Below, piece by piece: positions 7,598-16,697 of a stretch of 64,000 nucleotides of DNA. Positions within the stretch are counted from its first letter, which is position 1. Each line of letters begins with the position of its first letter. This DNA is from Noviherbaspirillum sedimenti (lineage in GTDB: Bacteria; Pseudomonadota; Gammaproteobacteria; Burkholderiales; Burkholderiaceae_D). The stretch lies in the NCBI RefSeq assembly GCF_003590835.1, contig NZ_QYUQ01000002.1:2914001-2978000 (forward strand). The letters are read 5' to 3'. Below the pieces are notes generated by a model that saw only the letters and a program-made list of their open reading frames with translations, was not told the origin of the DNA and did not search any database. The position numbers and the translations under genes are program-made.

Positions 7598-7714
7598 ATG
7601 ATACCTAAAGGTATTTTGCATACTGGCACGCTCACAATCCATATCACGACCGGGCATCAAGCCACCATCAATAGGACGGCAGTCTTGCCACGCATGCTTC
7701 GGCAAGGAGATTGA
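7598..7714 (+). CDS. Possible small protein or leader peptide, 38 aa
   Basis: The ATG at 7598 follows a strong GAGGAG Shine-Dalgarno with 8-nt spacing. The frame runs 38 codons (begins MIPKGILHTGTLTIHI) and ends at a TGA 3 bp before the next gene's start. The reading frame spans the whole interval between leader and gene. It contains no obvious membrane segment and no amino-acid run of the kind used in attenuation. Function unknown. It is either a real small protein of the operon, a translational leader, or chance. Confidence 0.45.
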   Translation: MIPKGILHTGTLTIHITTGHQATINRTAVLPRMLRQGD

Positions 7715-7717
7715 ACG

Positions 7718-8119
7718 ATGACGACCAATCGCTTATTGCCGGAAGGCTTCGAGAACCTGGAGCCGTTCGTCGGCTATTGGGTGCGCGACACAAATAATGA
7801 ACGCTGGAAACAGCGTTCATTGGCATCCATGGAAGACATCCGCAGTTTTTATGATGCCATGCTTGCCCGGGCTGAAGACGCCATCACCCATCTCGACAAG
7901 TTCCCGCTCGATCAGATGCCCGAAGATGCTGAACGCCTCTTCAAACTACTTCTGGCCATCGCGCATGCCGCCATGGCTGTCGAAATTCATGGGCAGCCAA
8001 GAGCACGTAATGCGAAATTGCGGAACGACCTGAACGTAACGCAGGGCCCCTGGCCATTCGGCGGAGTACGCAATGGCGGCGATCATCAGAAAACTATCGG
8101 AAATAAAGAGGTGGGGTAA
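7718..8119 (+). CDS. Conserved protein of unknown function preceding a Rieske oxygenase
   Basis: This 133-aa protein starts at an ATG with AAGGAGA upstream. It is a soluble, mostly alpha-helical, acidic protein with no signal peptide and no metal-binding cysteine motif. Its last base is shared with the start of the Rieske gene (TAATG), so the two are translationally coupled. It is not a ring-hydroxylating dioxygenase beta subunit by sequence or length (those are ~160-190 aa). I do not recognise a described function. Coupling suggests a chaperone, small subunit or regulator of the oxygenase. Confidence 0.8.
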   Translation: MTTNRLLPEGFENLEPFVGYWVRDTNNERWKQRSLASMEDIRSFYDAMLARAEDAITHLDKFPLDQMPEDAERLFKLLLAIAHAAMAVEIHGQPRARNAKLRNDLNVTQGPWPFGGVRNGGDHQKTIGNKEVG

Positions 8120-9393
8120 TGAACGACATGACAATCGGGGCAGGCATTGAAGAGGCAGGTGCAAAGGAAAGCTTCACGCTCGCGGCAGGACTGTCCACCG
8201 AACCGGTTCCGGTGGATTCGTATATTTCTCCGGATTTTTTTGAACTGGAAAGAAAGCGCGTCTTCGGCAGGGCCTGGCTGTTTGTGGGACGAGTCGACCA
8301 ACTCCCCGAAGAAAACAGCTACTTTGTCAAGGAAATCGATATTTGCAAGGCATCGGTGCTGGTGACCCGTAACGAAGCAGGCAAAGTACAGGCCTTTCAT
8401 AATGTCTGTTCCCATCGCGGCAATCTGGTGGTTAACGATGACTGTGGAACAAAAAAGCGCTTTCGCTGCGAGTATCATAACTGGACCTACCAAAATGACG
8501 GTGCGCTGATCGGCGTGCCAGACCAGAAAAACTTCTTCAATCTCGACAAGAAAAAATGTGGCCTGACACCGATTGCGACCGGTGTCTGGGAGGGCTGGAT
8601 TTTCGTTAACATGCAACGCGAACCGGAAATCAGTCTCGAAGAATTTTTAGGACCCTATGGCAAAGCCTATGCCGGCGTACCATTCGGGGAAGACCATGAA
8701 ACATTGGTCATTGAAGCGCGCTTCAATGCCAACTGGAAGCTGATCATGGATGCATTTGCCGAGTCTTACCATGTCCCGGCAATTCACCCCGGCACGCTGG
8801 CACCAGGATTCGCAAATCCGGTGCACAACAAATATGCACGGCCGTTGAGCGGAAATACATTCGGCCTGCATGCCGCCTGGTCCGCTTACGGCAATCCGGA
8901 GTACGCTCCGCCACCCGACTCGGAAGTGGAACGTATCGCCTGCAAAATTGATACCGGCGGCCTGCTGGGCAGCGATGTGAACGACGAGGTTCTGCGACTG
9001 CGGGCGCACCCGGCAATCAATCCAACCAAAGAGTCCTGCTGGTCGGCAGACGTCACCTCAATCTTCCCCAATTTCAATATCGATTACTCGACCGGCGGTT
9101 ACTGGACGCACGAATTCTGGCCACTGTCCCGCGACGCGACACATTGGATTCTCACCATCCGGATACCGAAGGCAAGCTCGGTTCGTCACCGGCTGCAGCT
9201 GGAACACTATGCCGCCCGCTGGGCTGAAATCGTACTCGAAGACGTTACCAACTGCGAGCGCATCCAGAAAGGCCTGGAATCCGGCGCCAAGGACGTAATG
9301 ATTCTGCAGGACGGCGAATTCATGATCCGCCATATGCAGGAAACCCTGCGCAAATGGGTCAATGCCGAAACTGTCGCCGATGCAATGAAGTGA
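8119..9393 (+). CDS. Rieske-type aromatic ring-hydroxylating oxygenase, alpha subunit
   Basis: The 424 aa have an N-terminal Rieske [2Fe-2S] domain with C97-x-H99 (NVCSHRGN) and C117-x2-H120 (RCEYHNWTY). The C-terminal catalytic domain carries the mononuclear iron histidines H218 and H223 in ESYHVPAIH, with an acidic bridging residue (E215) where naphthalene dioxygenase has Asp205. The third ligand is probably the Asp of [11 protein letters not shown]. Ring oxygenases hydroxylate or cis-dihydroxylate aromatic or other cyclic substrates; the substrate cannot be read from the sequence. No beta subunit, Rieske ferredoxin or classical reductase lies nearby. Instead rubredoxin and a rubredoxin-type reductase follow. 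Confidence 0.92.
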   Translation: MNDMTIGAGIEEAGAKESFTLAAGLSTEPVPVDSYISPDFFELERKRVFGRAWLFVGRVDQLPEENSYFVKEIDICKASVLVTRNEAGKVQAFHNVCSHRGNLVVNDDCGTKKRFRCEYHNWTYQNDGALIGVPDQKNFFNLDKKKCGLTPIATGVWEGWIFVNMQREPEISLEEFLGPYGKAYAGVPFGEDHETLVIEARFNANWKLIMDAFAESYHVPAIHPGTLAPGFANPVHNKYARPLSGNTFGLHAAWSAYGNPEYAPPPDSEVERIACKIDTGGLLGSDVNDEVLRLRAHPAINPTKESCWSADVTSIFPNFNIDYSTGGYWTHEFWPLSRDATHWILTIRIPKASSVRHRLQLEHYAARWAEIVLEDVTNCERIQKGLESGAKDVMILQDGEFMIRHMQETLRKWVNAETVADAMK

Positions 9394-9460
9394 CCGCCAG
9401 CTGGCGAGCCGGCACGGCGCCGGTCGCCAGCGCTATCGAATAACAAGGAATTGCAAAAAA

Positions 9461-9631
9461 ATGAATAGATGGGTATGCGTGATATGTGGCTGGGAATATG
9501 ACGAAAGCAAGGGCATGCCTGAACATGGCGTTCCACCCGGCACCCGCTGGGAAGATATTCCCGACGACTGGGAATGTCCAGACTGTGGCGTAGGGAAAGC
9601 AGATTTCGAAATGGCCATGGTTGCAACTTAA
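9461..9631 (+). CDS. Rubredoxin
   Basis: This 56-aa protein is complete, with the four iron-binding cysteines in the two rubredoxin knuckles: C6-V-I-C9-G and C39-P-D-C42-G. It also has the typical [14 protein letters not shown] region. A GGAA-containing ribosome site lies a little upstream of the ATG. Rubredoxins of this aerobic type carry electrons from rubredoxin reductase to oxygenases such as AlkB. Here the gene lies 67 bp after the Rieske oxygenase and 33 bp before the reductase, so its natural partner is probably that oxygenase. Confidence 0.95.
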   Translation: MNRWVCVICGWEYDESKGMPEHGVPPGTRWEDIPDDWECPDCGVGKADFEMAMVAT

Positions 9632-9664
9632 TTAGCGCCACCGCGCTTCAGGGATAAACTAAAA

Positions 9665-10807
9665 ATGCAACCGATCATCATTGTCGGCAGTGGACTTGCG
9701 GGATATACCGTCGCACGGGAATTTCGCAAACTGGACGCAACCACACCATTGAAAATCGTCAGCCGTGACTGCGGCAGCTTTTATTCGAAGCCAATGCTGT
9801 CCAATGTCTTTCATCAAAAAAAAGACCCTGCCAAGATCGCCAGCTATTCCGCTGCTCAAATGGCCGAGCAGTTGCACGCCGAAGTACTTCCCTACAGCAG
9901 TGTGACGGCACTGGATCCGGCGACCCGCACCATCCAGATCAACCACCAGGACACCGGCTACCAATCGCTGGTGTTAGCACTGGGTGCCGACCAACGCCGA
10001 ATCGATCTTGCCGGCGATGCGGCAGAAGACGTACTGTCGGTCAATGACCTGGCGGACTATCTCCGCTTCCATACCTTGCTGCATGACAAGCGCCGAGTAG
10101 CGATACTAGGTGCGGGCTTGATCGGCTGCGAGTTTGCCAATGATTTGACAAGCGGCGGCATCACGGTCGATCTGATCGATCCGGCGTCTTGGCCATTGAG
10201 CCGTTTTTTACCAGAGCCCGCCGGACAGGTGATGGCGGATGCGCTGAGCGGCATCGGCGTACAGTTGTGGCCAGGCTGCACTCCGGTGGCTGTCGACCGC
10301 AGCGATGATGGCTACCGCCTGTCGCTCTCTGGCGGGAAATCACTTCAGGTCGATCTGGTGCTGTCGGCAATCGGGCTTGTACCACGAATTATGCTGGCAC
10401 AGGCCGCCGGCCTGACGACTGCGCGCGGCATCGTGACAGATGCCTGCTTGCGCACGAGCGCCGAGCATGTTTATGCAATCGGCGATTGTGCCGAGGTCGA
10501 AAACCTGCTGCTACCGTATGTGATGCCAATCATGCAGTGTGCCCGCGCATTGGCCAAAACGCTGTTCGGCACGCCTGCCAAGGTAACTTATCCTGCAATG
10601 CCCGTGGTCGTCAAAACCCCTGCAATGCCAACCGTGGTAGCACCGCCATTGCAACAAGACGGCGCCTGGGAAACTGACGGGAAAGCAGGCAGCATGCGCG
10701 CCGTATACCGCAACGCCGACAGTAGCGTGGGCGGCTTTGCACTGTTGGGAGACCGTGTAGAAGAGAAGGGCGCCTTGTTAAAGCAAATAGCGCCTTGGCG
10801 CATCTAG
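9665..10807 (+). CDS. FAD-dependent rubredoxin/ferredoxin-NAD(P)+ reductase
   Basis: The 380 aa form a two-dinucleotide-fold pyridine nucleotide-disulphide-type reductase without a redox disulphide. FAD site: IIIVGSGLAGYTVAREF (residues 4-20). NAD(P)H site: VAILGAGLIGCEFANDL (~145-161). The second FAD motif is TSAEHVYAIGDCAEV (~263-277). Size and motifs fit the rubredoxin reductases (AlkT/RubB/RdxR) better than the ~410-aa ferredoxin reductases of dioxygenases. It completes an NAD(P)H-reductase-rubredoxin-oxygenase chain within one operon. Confidence 0.88.
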   Translation: MQPIIIVGSGLAGYTVAREFRKLDATTPLKIVSRDCGSFYSKPMLSNVFHQKKDPAKIASYSAAQMAEQLHAEVLPYSSVTALDPATRTIQINHQDTGYQSLVLALGADQRRIDLAGDAAEDVLSVNDLADYLRFHTLLHDKRRVAILGAGLIGCEFANDLTSGGITVDLIDPASWPLSRFLPEPAGQVMADALSGIGVQLWPGCTPVAVDRSDDGYRLSLSGGKSLQVDLVLSAIGLVPRIMLAQAAGLTTARGIVTDACLRTSAEHVYAIGDCAEVENLLLPYVMPIMQCARALAKTLFGTPAKVTYPAMPVVVKTPAMPTVVAPPLQQDGAWETDGKAGSMRAVYRNADSSVGGFALLGDRVEEKGALLKQIAPWRI

Positions 10808-10929
10808 TACTGCAGTTATATGCCGATTGGAGCGGAGGATATTGAAAGTGGTCGACTGTCTTCTCCGGCGGCCATCATCATGCCATTCCCCATGCTTGCC
10901 GCTTCAACTGTAGGTGTGCCCAGTTATGA

Positions 10930-10943
10930 ATTACAGCTGTAAT
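10930..10943. promoter_or_regulatory. Perfect 14-bp palindrome upstream of the NIPSNAP-like gene
   Basis: ATTACAGCTGTAAT is self-complementary and lies 110 bp before the start codon. It may be an operator; the protein that binds it is unknown. Confidence 0.4.
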
Positions 10944-10967
10944 ACCAGGTACTTGCAGCTTTGCAAT

Positions 10968-11015
10968 CTGAAAGTGAATAACGTGTTCTTTCATCGGCCC
11001 ACGAAACACTTTCAG
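10968..11015. promoter_or_regulatory. Inverted repeat in the leader of the NIPSNAP-like gene
   Basis: CTGAAAGTG (10968-10976) and CACTTTCAG (11007-11015) are perfect 9-bp inverted arms around a 30-nt loop. They could form an RNA hairpin in the leader or a spaced operator. Their ending 37 nt before the start codon favours a post-transcriptional or promoter-proximal role. Confidence 0.4.
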
Positions 11016-11052
11016 TTGGACTATAAATTAATTCAATTAAAGGAGACTCACA

Positions 11053-11352
11053 ATGTCCATGAATCTTGTTGTTCTCATCAAAATTAAATATGGGCGTGTC
11101 GAAGAAGCCGTCAGTATTCTTAAAGAGATAGCGCAGTTTCTTGAGCCTCACGGCTGGAAGCTGCTCGCTTCCTACACCCCATTCATAGGAGATTTGGGCC
11201 ATCTCTATGATATTTGGGAAGTGCCGGATGCAAACGCCGTACCGAATGCTCTCACGGCTCTTGCTGGCAATAAAAAATGGGAGGAAGTCTTCGCTCGCTG
11301 GAGCGATGTCTGTGAATCAGAGCACATCTCCGTCTGCGCAAAAGTGATCTAG
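11053..11352 (+). CDS. NIPSNAP-family-like small protein
   Basis: This 99-aa protein starts at an ATG behind AAAGGAG. It has the ferredoxin-like alpha/beta arrangement of NIPSNAP/dimeric alpha-beta-barrel proteins: strand MNLVVLIKIKYG, helix, strand WKLLASYTPFIGDLGHLYDIWEV and helix AVPNALTALAGNKKWEEVFARW. Such proteins are often found in aromatic or polyketide pathways without a proven reaction. It is 245 bp from the reductase gene, with its own palindromic leader, so it may be a separate unit of the same catabolic block. Confidence 0.7.
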   Translation: MSMNLVVLIKIKYGRVEEAVSILKEIAQFLEPHGWKLLASYTPFIGDLGHLYDIWEVPDANAVPNALTALAGNKKWEEVFARWSDVCESEHISVCAKVI

Positions 11353-11480
11353 CCAGCCGGCTCTATTCTCCAGGAGCAGTACGAAAATGATATGTTGGTG
11401 ATTGCTTGAAATTAAGCCAATTTCCTCAATGCTCCTCGTTACCGTTTGCCCCCGCATTAACGCATTGACTGGCACACATC

Positions 11481-11507
11481 ACCCGGTACTTGTAACAAGT
11501 ACCGGGT
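11481..11507. terminator. Perfect 12-bp stem hairpin at the end of the catabolic block
   Basis: ACCCGGTACTTG, loop TAA, CAAGTACCGGGT. No T-run follows, so it is either a factor-independent-like terminator of weak type or a DNA-level operator. It lies between the NIPSNAP-like gene and the convergent bioB, near where base composition becomes GC-rich. The rest of 11353-11640 holds nothing I recognise. Confidence 0.5.
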
Positions 11508-11640
11508 CCGGGCCATCAAGCTGATGGTCTTATAAAAACTCCAGAATGTGGCGCCAAATCACGTCGCCCCCGGTAGAGGATGCACTGCCCCCTCCGCGCA
11601 CGGCATTGCCGTCGGCTCAACAATCTCTTAGGCGTTATGC

Positions 11641-12666
11641 TTAGCCATCAATCTCGCAGCGCGCATCCACGGCGGTGCCGCGCGCGACCATGCCCAACTT
11701 GTCCAGCAGGGCGCGGTCGGCATCGATTTCCGGATTGCCCGTGGTGAGCAGCTTTTCACCATAGAAGATCGAATTGGCGCCCGCCACGAAGCACAAGGCC
11801 TGCACCGCCTCGCCCATCTGCCGGCGCCCGGCCGACAGCCGCACGCGCGCCTTGGGCATGGTGATCCGGGCCACCGCCACGGTGCGCACGAATTCCAGCG
11901 GGTCCAGCGCCTCGGTGCCGTACAGGGGGGTGCCTTCCACCTGCACCAGGTTATTCACCGGCACCGATTCCGGGTACGGCTCCATGTTGGCCAGCTGAGC
12001 GATCAGGCCGGCGCGCTGAAGGCGCGATTCGCCCATGCCGACGATGCCGCCGCTGCAGACCTTGATGCCGGCGCCGCGCACCCGCCCCAGGGTGTCGAGC
12101 CGGTCCTGGTATTCACGGGTGGAAATGACGTCGCCATAGAATTCCGGCGCCGTATCGAGGTTGTGGTTGTAGTAATCCAGGCCGGCGGCGCGCAGGCGTT
12201 CGGCCTGGCCCTGTCCCAGCATGCCGAGGGTGACGCAGGTTTCCAGGCCCAGGGCCTTCACCTCGCGCACCATCTCTTCGACCTTCACCAGGTCGCGGTC
12301 CTTGGGCTCGCGCCAGGCCGCGCCCATGCAGAAACGGTTGGCGCCCTGCGCCTTGGCTTCACGCGCGGCCTGCAGCACGGTGTCGAGCGGCAGGATTTTT
12401 TCAGCCACCACGCCAGTGTCGTAGCGCGCCGCCTGCGGGCAATAGCCGCAATCCTCGGAGCAGCCGCCGGTCTTGATCGACAGGAGCGTGGCCAGTTCGA
12501 CTTCGCTCGGGTTGAAGTGCGCGCGATGTACCTGCTGGGCGCGGTACAGCAATTCGGTAAAGGGCAGCTCGAACAGCGCGGCGATGGCTTCCACCGGCCA
12601 CTTGTCGGCGACGATGGGCGCCACAGGCGCGGGGGTAGGTTGGAATACCAGGGGTTGCGACGACAT
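11641..12666 (-). CDS. bioB: Biotin synthase
   Basis: This radical SAM enzyme inserts sulphur into dethiobiotin in the last biotin step. The 341-aa protein has the SAM-cluster motif C69-x3-C73-x2-C76 ([16 protein letters not shown]), followed by the [12 protein letters not shown] and ETCVTLGML stretches typical of BioB. The [2Fe-2S] ligands are expected among later conserved residues, e.g. R in RVRLSAGR. I use the ATG at 12666, with GAAAAGGA upstream; a TTG one codon earlier is less likely. It is the last gene of the leftward biotin cluster. Confidence 0.97.
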   Translation of the reverse strand: MSSQPLVFQPTPAPVAPIVADKWPVEAIAALFELPFTELLYRAQQVHRAHFNPSEVELATLLSIKTGGCSEDCGYCPQAARYDTGVVAEKILPLDTVLQAAREAKAQGANRFCMGAAWREPKDRDLVKVEEMVREVKALGLETCVTLGMLGQGQAERLRAAGLDYYNHNLDTAPEFYGDVISTREYQDRLDTLGRVRGAGIKVCSGGIVGMGESRLQRAGLIAQLANMEPYPESVPVNNLVQVEGTPLYGTEALDPLEFVRTVAVARITMPKARVRLSAGRRQMGEAVQALCFVAGANSIFYGEKLLTTGNPEIDADRALLDKLGMVARGTAVDARCEIDG

Positions 12667-12747
12667 CAAAAATCCTTTTCAGGCAATCGCTTTCAGCCGC
12701 ATGCAAGCAGGCCTGAAAGCCACAATGTTAATCAATTCCTTGCAAAT

Positions 12748-13470
12748 TCATTCACGCGAGCCGCGTTGCGCCGTTACTACCGGCCATCCGGGCAGGCTGG
12801 AAAAATCCAGGTGTGCCGCAGCGGCCGCCGGCAGTGCCGCCGGCAGGCGCGGCACGCATCCCAGGAGCGGCGCCGGCAGGCGCGCGCTGAGGGTTTCAAG
12901 GTTGGCGATGCCATGCTGCATTGACAGATCGACCACGTTGGCCGCCCAGCCGACCAGCTTCAGGCCGCGCGCAGCAATCGCCTCGGCGGTCAGCAAGGCA
13001 TGGCTGATGCATCCCAGCCGCAGGCCAACCACCATGACTACCGGCAGGCCCAGTTGCTGCGCCAGATCGGCGGTGTCAAAACGGTCGGTGAGCGGCACGC
13101 GAAAACCGCCGACACCCTCGACCACCACCGCCTGCGCCATGCCAGCCACGCGATCATAGCAGGACTGAATGTGCTGCGGGTCGATTTCGATCCCTTCCAT
13201 GGCGGCAGCGATATGCGGCGAAGCCGGTTCGCGCAGCAGGTAGGGCGTGGCCAGTTCCACCGGCAAAGGCACCGAGGCTGCCGCCGCCAGCGCATCGGCA
13301 TCGTCGTTATGCAAGGCGCCATCGCGCAGTACCGCGCCGGCGGCCACCGGCTTCATGCCGGCGGCGCGGATGCGGTTTTCCGCCAGCACATGCAGCATGG
13401 CCGAGGCGATCAGGGTCTTGCCGATATCGGTATCGGTGCCGGTGATGAAATATGCGCAAGATGCAGTCAT
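12748..13470 (-). CDS. bioD: Dethiobiotin synthetase
   Basis: This 240-aa enzyme is the ATP-dependent carboxylase that closes the ureido ring of dethiobiotin from DAPA and CO2. The P-loop is at the N-terminus, ITGTDTDIGKT (residues 9-19). Further motifs are GMKPVAAGA and VVEGVGGFRVPL. A good GGAGG lies upstream of the ATG at 13470. It is 48 bp after bioF and 81 bp before bioB in the same transcription direction. Confidence 0.96.
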   Translation of the reverse strand: MTASCAYFITGTDTDIGKTLIASAMLHVLAENRIRAAGMKPVAAGAVLRDGALHNDDADALAAAASVPLPVELATPYLLREPASPHIAAAMEGIEIDPQHIQSCYDRVAGMAQAVVVEGVGGFRVPLTDRFDTADLAQQLGLPVVMVVGLRLGCISHALLTAEAIAARGLKLVGWAANVVDLSMQHGIANLETLSARLPAPLLGCVPRLPAALPAAAAAHLDFSSLPGWPVVTAQRGSRE

Positions 13471-13518
13471 CTGGAGCCTCCTGTTTGTTGTGAGAACATG
13501 TGTTTCAGCAGCCGTGAC

Positions 13519-14703
13519 TCATGCCGTCCTGGCTTCCAGCGCATTGAGGGCGCGCGCCAGTTGTGCGACCTGTTCCACGGTATGCGACGCCGACAGTGTC
13601 ACGCGCAGGCGCGCGGTGTCCCGTGGCACGGTCGGCGGACGGATGGCCGGCACCCACAAGCCTTGCTCATGCAGGGCGGCGGCGGCATCGAGCGACTCCT
13701 GGTTGGCGCCGATCACCACCGGCTGGATCGCCGTGATCGATGGCAGGCGCTGCCAGCGTTGCAGCGTCAGCGTGGCATCCAGCTGGCCGATCAGCGCTTG
13801 CAAGTGTGCGCGGCGCGCGTGCCCTTCCGTACCGGCGATCAGGTCCAGGCTGGTCAGCAAGGCATGCGCCAGGGCCGGTGCGGCGGCGGTGGTATAAATA
13901 TAGGGGCGGGAGCGCTGCACCAGCCATTCGATCACGGTTTCGTGGGCAGCGACAAAGGCGCCGCCGACACCTGCCGCCTTGCCGAGCGTGCCCATGTAGA
14001 CCAGGTTGGGCGAACGCAGGCCGAAATGTTCGAGGGCGCCGCGGCCATGCTCGCCCAGCACGCCGAAACCGTGTGCATCGTCGATCACCAGCCAGGCGTC
14101 ATGACGCTCGCACAAGGCGAGCAGTTGCGGCAGCGGCGCGATATCGCCATCCATGCTGAAGACACTGTCGGTGACGACCAGTTTGGTGGCGGCGGTGCTG
14201 GCGATGAGCATCTTTTCCAGCGCGTCAATATCGCCATGCGGATAGACCTGCACCTGCGCGCGCGCCAGGCGGCAACCATCGATCAGCGAGGCGTGGTTCA
14301 TGCCCTCGGAAAAAATCATTGCGTCGGCGCCGCCCAGCGCGCCCAGCAGCGCCAGGTTGGCCATGTAGCCGGTGCAAAAATACAGCGCGCGGGCCTGTTC
14401 CAGATGCGGCGCCAGGAACTCCGCCAGTCTTTCTTCCAGTTGCGCATGGGCGCGGCCATGGCCGCTGACCAGGTGCGAGGCGCCACTGCCGGCGCCATAC
14501 AGACTCGCGCCCTCGCGCAAGGCTTCGACCACCTGAGGGTGCGCCGCCAGGCCGAGGTAATCGTTGCTGCAGAAGGCCAGCATGTCGCGGCCATCGACGA
14601 CGACACGCGGCGCGCAGGGCGAATCGGCAGTGCGGCGACGGCGCTGCAGGCTTTGCACCTGCAGCTGGCCCAGCTGTTGCTGAAGATCGTCGAGCAGTTT
14701 CAT
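13519..14703 (-). CDS. bioF: 8-amino-7-oxononanoate synthase
   Basis: This PLP-dependent alpha-oxoamine synthase condenses pimeloyl-thioester with alanine. Its 394 aa include the aspartate that pairs with PLP in [17 protein letters not shown] and the Schiff-base lysine in [12 protein letters not shown]. The start ATG lies within the ATGA junction with the bioA stop, so translation is coupled. Length matches the family (~385-400 aa). Confidence 0.96.
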   Translation of the reverse strand: MKLLDDLQQQLGQLQVQSLQRRRRTADSPCAPRVVVDGRDMLAFCSNDYLGLAAHPQVVEALREGASLYGAGSGASHLVSGHGRAHAQLEERLAEFLAPHLEQARALYFCTGYMANLALLGALGGADAMIFSEGMNHASLIDGCRLARAQVQVYPHGDIDALEKMLIASTAATKLVVTDSVFSMDGDIAPLPQLLALCERHDAWLVIDDAHGFGVLGEHGRGALEHFGLRSPNLVYMGTLGKAAGVGGAFVAAHETVIEWLVQRSRPYIYTTAAAPALAHALLTSLDLIAGTEGHARRAHLQALIGQLDATLTLQRWQRLPSITAIQPVVIGANQESLDAAAALHEQGLWVPAIRPPTVPRDTARLRVTLSASHTVEQVAQLARALNALEARTA

Positions 14704-16040
14704 CCTTTGAGTACCTTTTCAAATACGCTGTGCGTGCGCTCGGCCAGCAGGTCGATTTCCTGTTCATCGAGGATATACGGCGGCATCAGGTAGACCGTGG
14801 TGCCGATCGGACGCAGCAGCAATTCATGCTCGAGCGCGGTGGTGAAGAAACGGCGCGAGAAGCTTTGCGCCTGCTGTGCATCGTCGATCACCGCATCGAA
14901 GGCCCAGATCATGCCGCGCTGGCGGAAATGACGCACCTGTTCGTGCTGCGCCAGCGGCGCCAGCGCCTGGGTAATACGCGCGGCCTTGTCGCGGTTGCGA
15001 TTCAGGACATCGTCTTCCTCGAAGATCGCCAGGGTCGCCAGCGCAGCGCGGCACGCCAGCGGATTGCCGGTAAACGAATGCGAGTGCAAAAAGCCGCGCG
15101 CGACATCCCGATCGTAGAAGGCCTGGTAGATCGCATCGGTGCTCATCACCAGCGACAGCGGCAGGTAGCCGCCGCTGATGCCCTTGGACAGGCACAGGAA
15201 GTCCGGCCAGATGCCGGCCTGCTCGCAGGCGAAGAAAGTGCCGGTGCGGCCGTTGCCGACCGCGATCTCATCGGCGATCAGGTGCACGCCGTAACGGTCG
15301 CACAGGGCGCGCACCTCGCGCAGGTAGGCAGGGTCGTGCATGGCCATGCCTGTTGCGCACTGCACCAGCGGCTCGACGATTACTGCGGCAATGTGGTCGG
15401 CGCGCTCCTGCAGCAATCGCTCCAGATCGCCGGCGGCGCGCAAGGCGACATCCGCCGCCGATTCGCCATCGCGCGTAGCGCGGGCATCGGGGCTGGCCAC
15501 CACGTGCACCTGCTGCAGCAGGCTGCCGTAGGCTTCGCGAAACAGCGGCACATCGGTGACCGCCAGCGCGCCCAGGGTCTCGCCGTGATAACTGTTCTTG
15601 ATGCAGACGAATTCGCGCTTGCTCGCACGGCCGCCATTGCGCCAGGCGTGCACGCTCATCTTCAGGGCGATCTCGACGGCGGAAGCGCCATCGGAAGCGT
15701 AGAAGCAATGGCCGAGGGCGTGGCCGGTGCGCTGCGCCAGCTGCTCGGAAAGCTCGATCACCGGCTCGTGGGTGAAGCCGGCCAGCATGGCATGCTCGAG
15801 GCGGTCGAGCTGGTCTTTCAGCGCTGCATTGATGCGCGGATTGGCATGGCCGAACAGGTTCACCCACCAGGAACTGATGGCGTCCAGGTAGCGCCGGCCG
15901 TCGGCGTCATACAGCCAGGCGCCCTGGCCACGCGCCACCGGCACCAGCGGCACGTTTTCATGATGCTGCATTTGCGTACAGGGATGCCAGACGCTTTTCA
16001 GGCTGCGGGCGATCCAGTCGGCTTGTTTACTTTGTTCCAA
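14700..16040 (-). CDS. bioA: Adenosylmethionine-8-amino-7-oxononanoate aminotransferase
   Basis: This class-III PLP aminotransferase converts KAPA to DAPA with SAM as amino donor. The 446 aa carry HPCTQM and [13 protein letters not shown] in the N-terminal part, the PLP lysine in [15 protein letters not shown] and [15 protein letters not shown] later. The start appears to be a TTG at 16040, which has GGAG seven bases upstream; there is no ATG nearby. The 5' end overlaps the crotonase gene by 43 bp. Overlaps on both sides point to a polycistronic unit with bioF. Confidence 0.95.
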   Translation of the reverse strand: MEQSKQADWIARSLKSVWHPCTQMQHHENVPLVPVARGQGAWLYDADGRRYLDAISSWWVNLFGHANPRINAALKDQLDRLEHAMLAGFTHEPVIELSEQLAQRTGHALGHCFYASDGASAVEIALKMSVHAWRNGGRASKREFVCIKNSYHGETLGALAVTDVPLFREAYGSLLQQVHVVASPDARATRDGESAADVALRAAGDLERLLQERADHIAAVIVEPLVQCATGMAMHDPAYLREVRALCDRYGVHLIADEIAVGNGRTGTFFACEQAGIWPDFLCLSKGISGGYLPLSLVMSTDAIYQAFYDRDVARGFLHSHSFTGNPLACRAALATLAIFEEDDVLNRNRDKAARITQALAPLAQHEQVRHFRQRGMIWAFDAVIDDAQQAQSFSRRFFTTALEHELLLRPIGTTVYLMPPYILDEQEIDLLAERTHSVFEKVLKG

Positions 16041-16690
16041 ATAACGTCTCCAAAAACTTTTTTCCTGTCGGCCTGCAGCAGGGCAGCGACGATGGCATCG
16101 GCGCGTTCGTCCAGCGCATCGGCCGCCACCGCTTCGTGCACCAGGCCGAATTGTTTGGCTTCAAAGGCGGAAAAACGTTCCGCCGTCAGCAGATAGCGCC
16201 GCGTCGCGCGCGCGCCCATGGCTTGCGCCACCCAGGGAATATGCGCCACAGGCGCCACGTCGGGCTGCATGTCGGGCTGCAACTCGGGCAGGCGGAAGCC
16301 GGCATGGCCGGCGGCCAGCGCGATGTCGCAGGCGGCCACCAGTCCAGTGCCGGCGCCATGACAGTCGCCCTGCACTTTCGCCACCACCGGCACGGCGCAG
16401 GCATGGATGGCCTGCAGCAGGGCCGCCAGGCGCGCCTCCGCGCCGCAGCGGTCTGCCGCATTGGCAAGCAGCTGCTGGCGCCAATCGGGATCAATGCCCA
16501 GGCAGAATTGCGGACCGCGCGCTGCCAGCACGATCGCACGCAACTGCGCAATAGCGCCGAGTTCTGCGAATACCGCAATCAGTTCATCCAGCATGCGGGA
16601 ATCGAGGACATTGTACTGCCCCGGGCGGTTCAGCCAGACTGTCGCCAGCATGCCGCCGCCATGCTCGATTTGCAGGGTGTGATAAGTCAT
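15998..16690 (-). CDS. Enoyl-CoA hydratase/isomerase (crotonase) family protein
   Basis: I start at the ATG at 16690 (MTYHTLQIEH), with GAGG upstream, giving 230 aa; an upstream frame start at 16732 is poor. The crotonase core is visible: RGPQFCLGIDPDW (oxyanion-hole segment), KVQGDCHGAGTGLVAACDIALA, then FRLPELQPD. The first catalytic glutamate of true hydratases is replaced by a small residue (GAGTGL), while the second (PEL) is kept. It may therefore be an isomerase, a hydrolase or a different CoA enzyme. It overlaps bioA by 43 bp, which hints at a link with acyl-thioester supply, but that is speculative. Confidence 0.82.
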   Translation of the reverse strand: MTYHTLQIEHGGGMLATVWLNRPGQYNVLDSRMLDELIAVFAELGAIAQLRAIVLAARGPQFCLGIDPDWRQQLLANAADRCGAEARLAALLQAIHACAVPVVAKVQGDCHGAGTGLVAACDIALAAGHAGFRLPELQPDMQPDVAPVAHIPWVAQAMGARATRRYLLTAERFSAFEAKQFGLVHEAVAADALDERADAIVAALLQADRKKVFGDVIWNKVNKPTGSPAA

Positions 16691-16697
16691 GCGGCCC

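Noticed and set aside
13000..14793. 597-codon open frame antisense to bioD/bioF
   Set aside because: A long frame in GC-rich DNA on the strand opposite well-supported genes; its Gln/His/Arg-rich translation is typical of a shadow frame.
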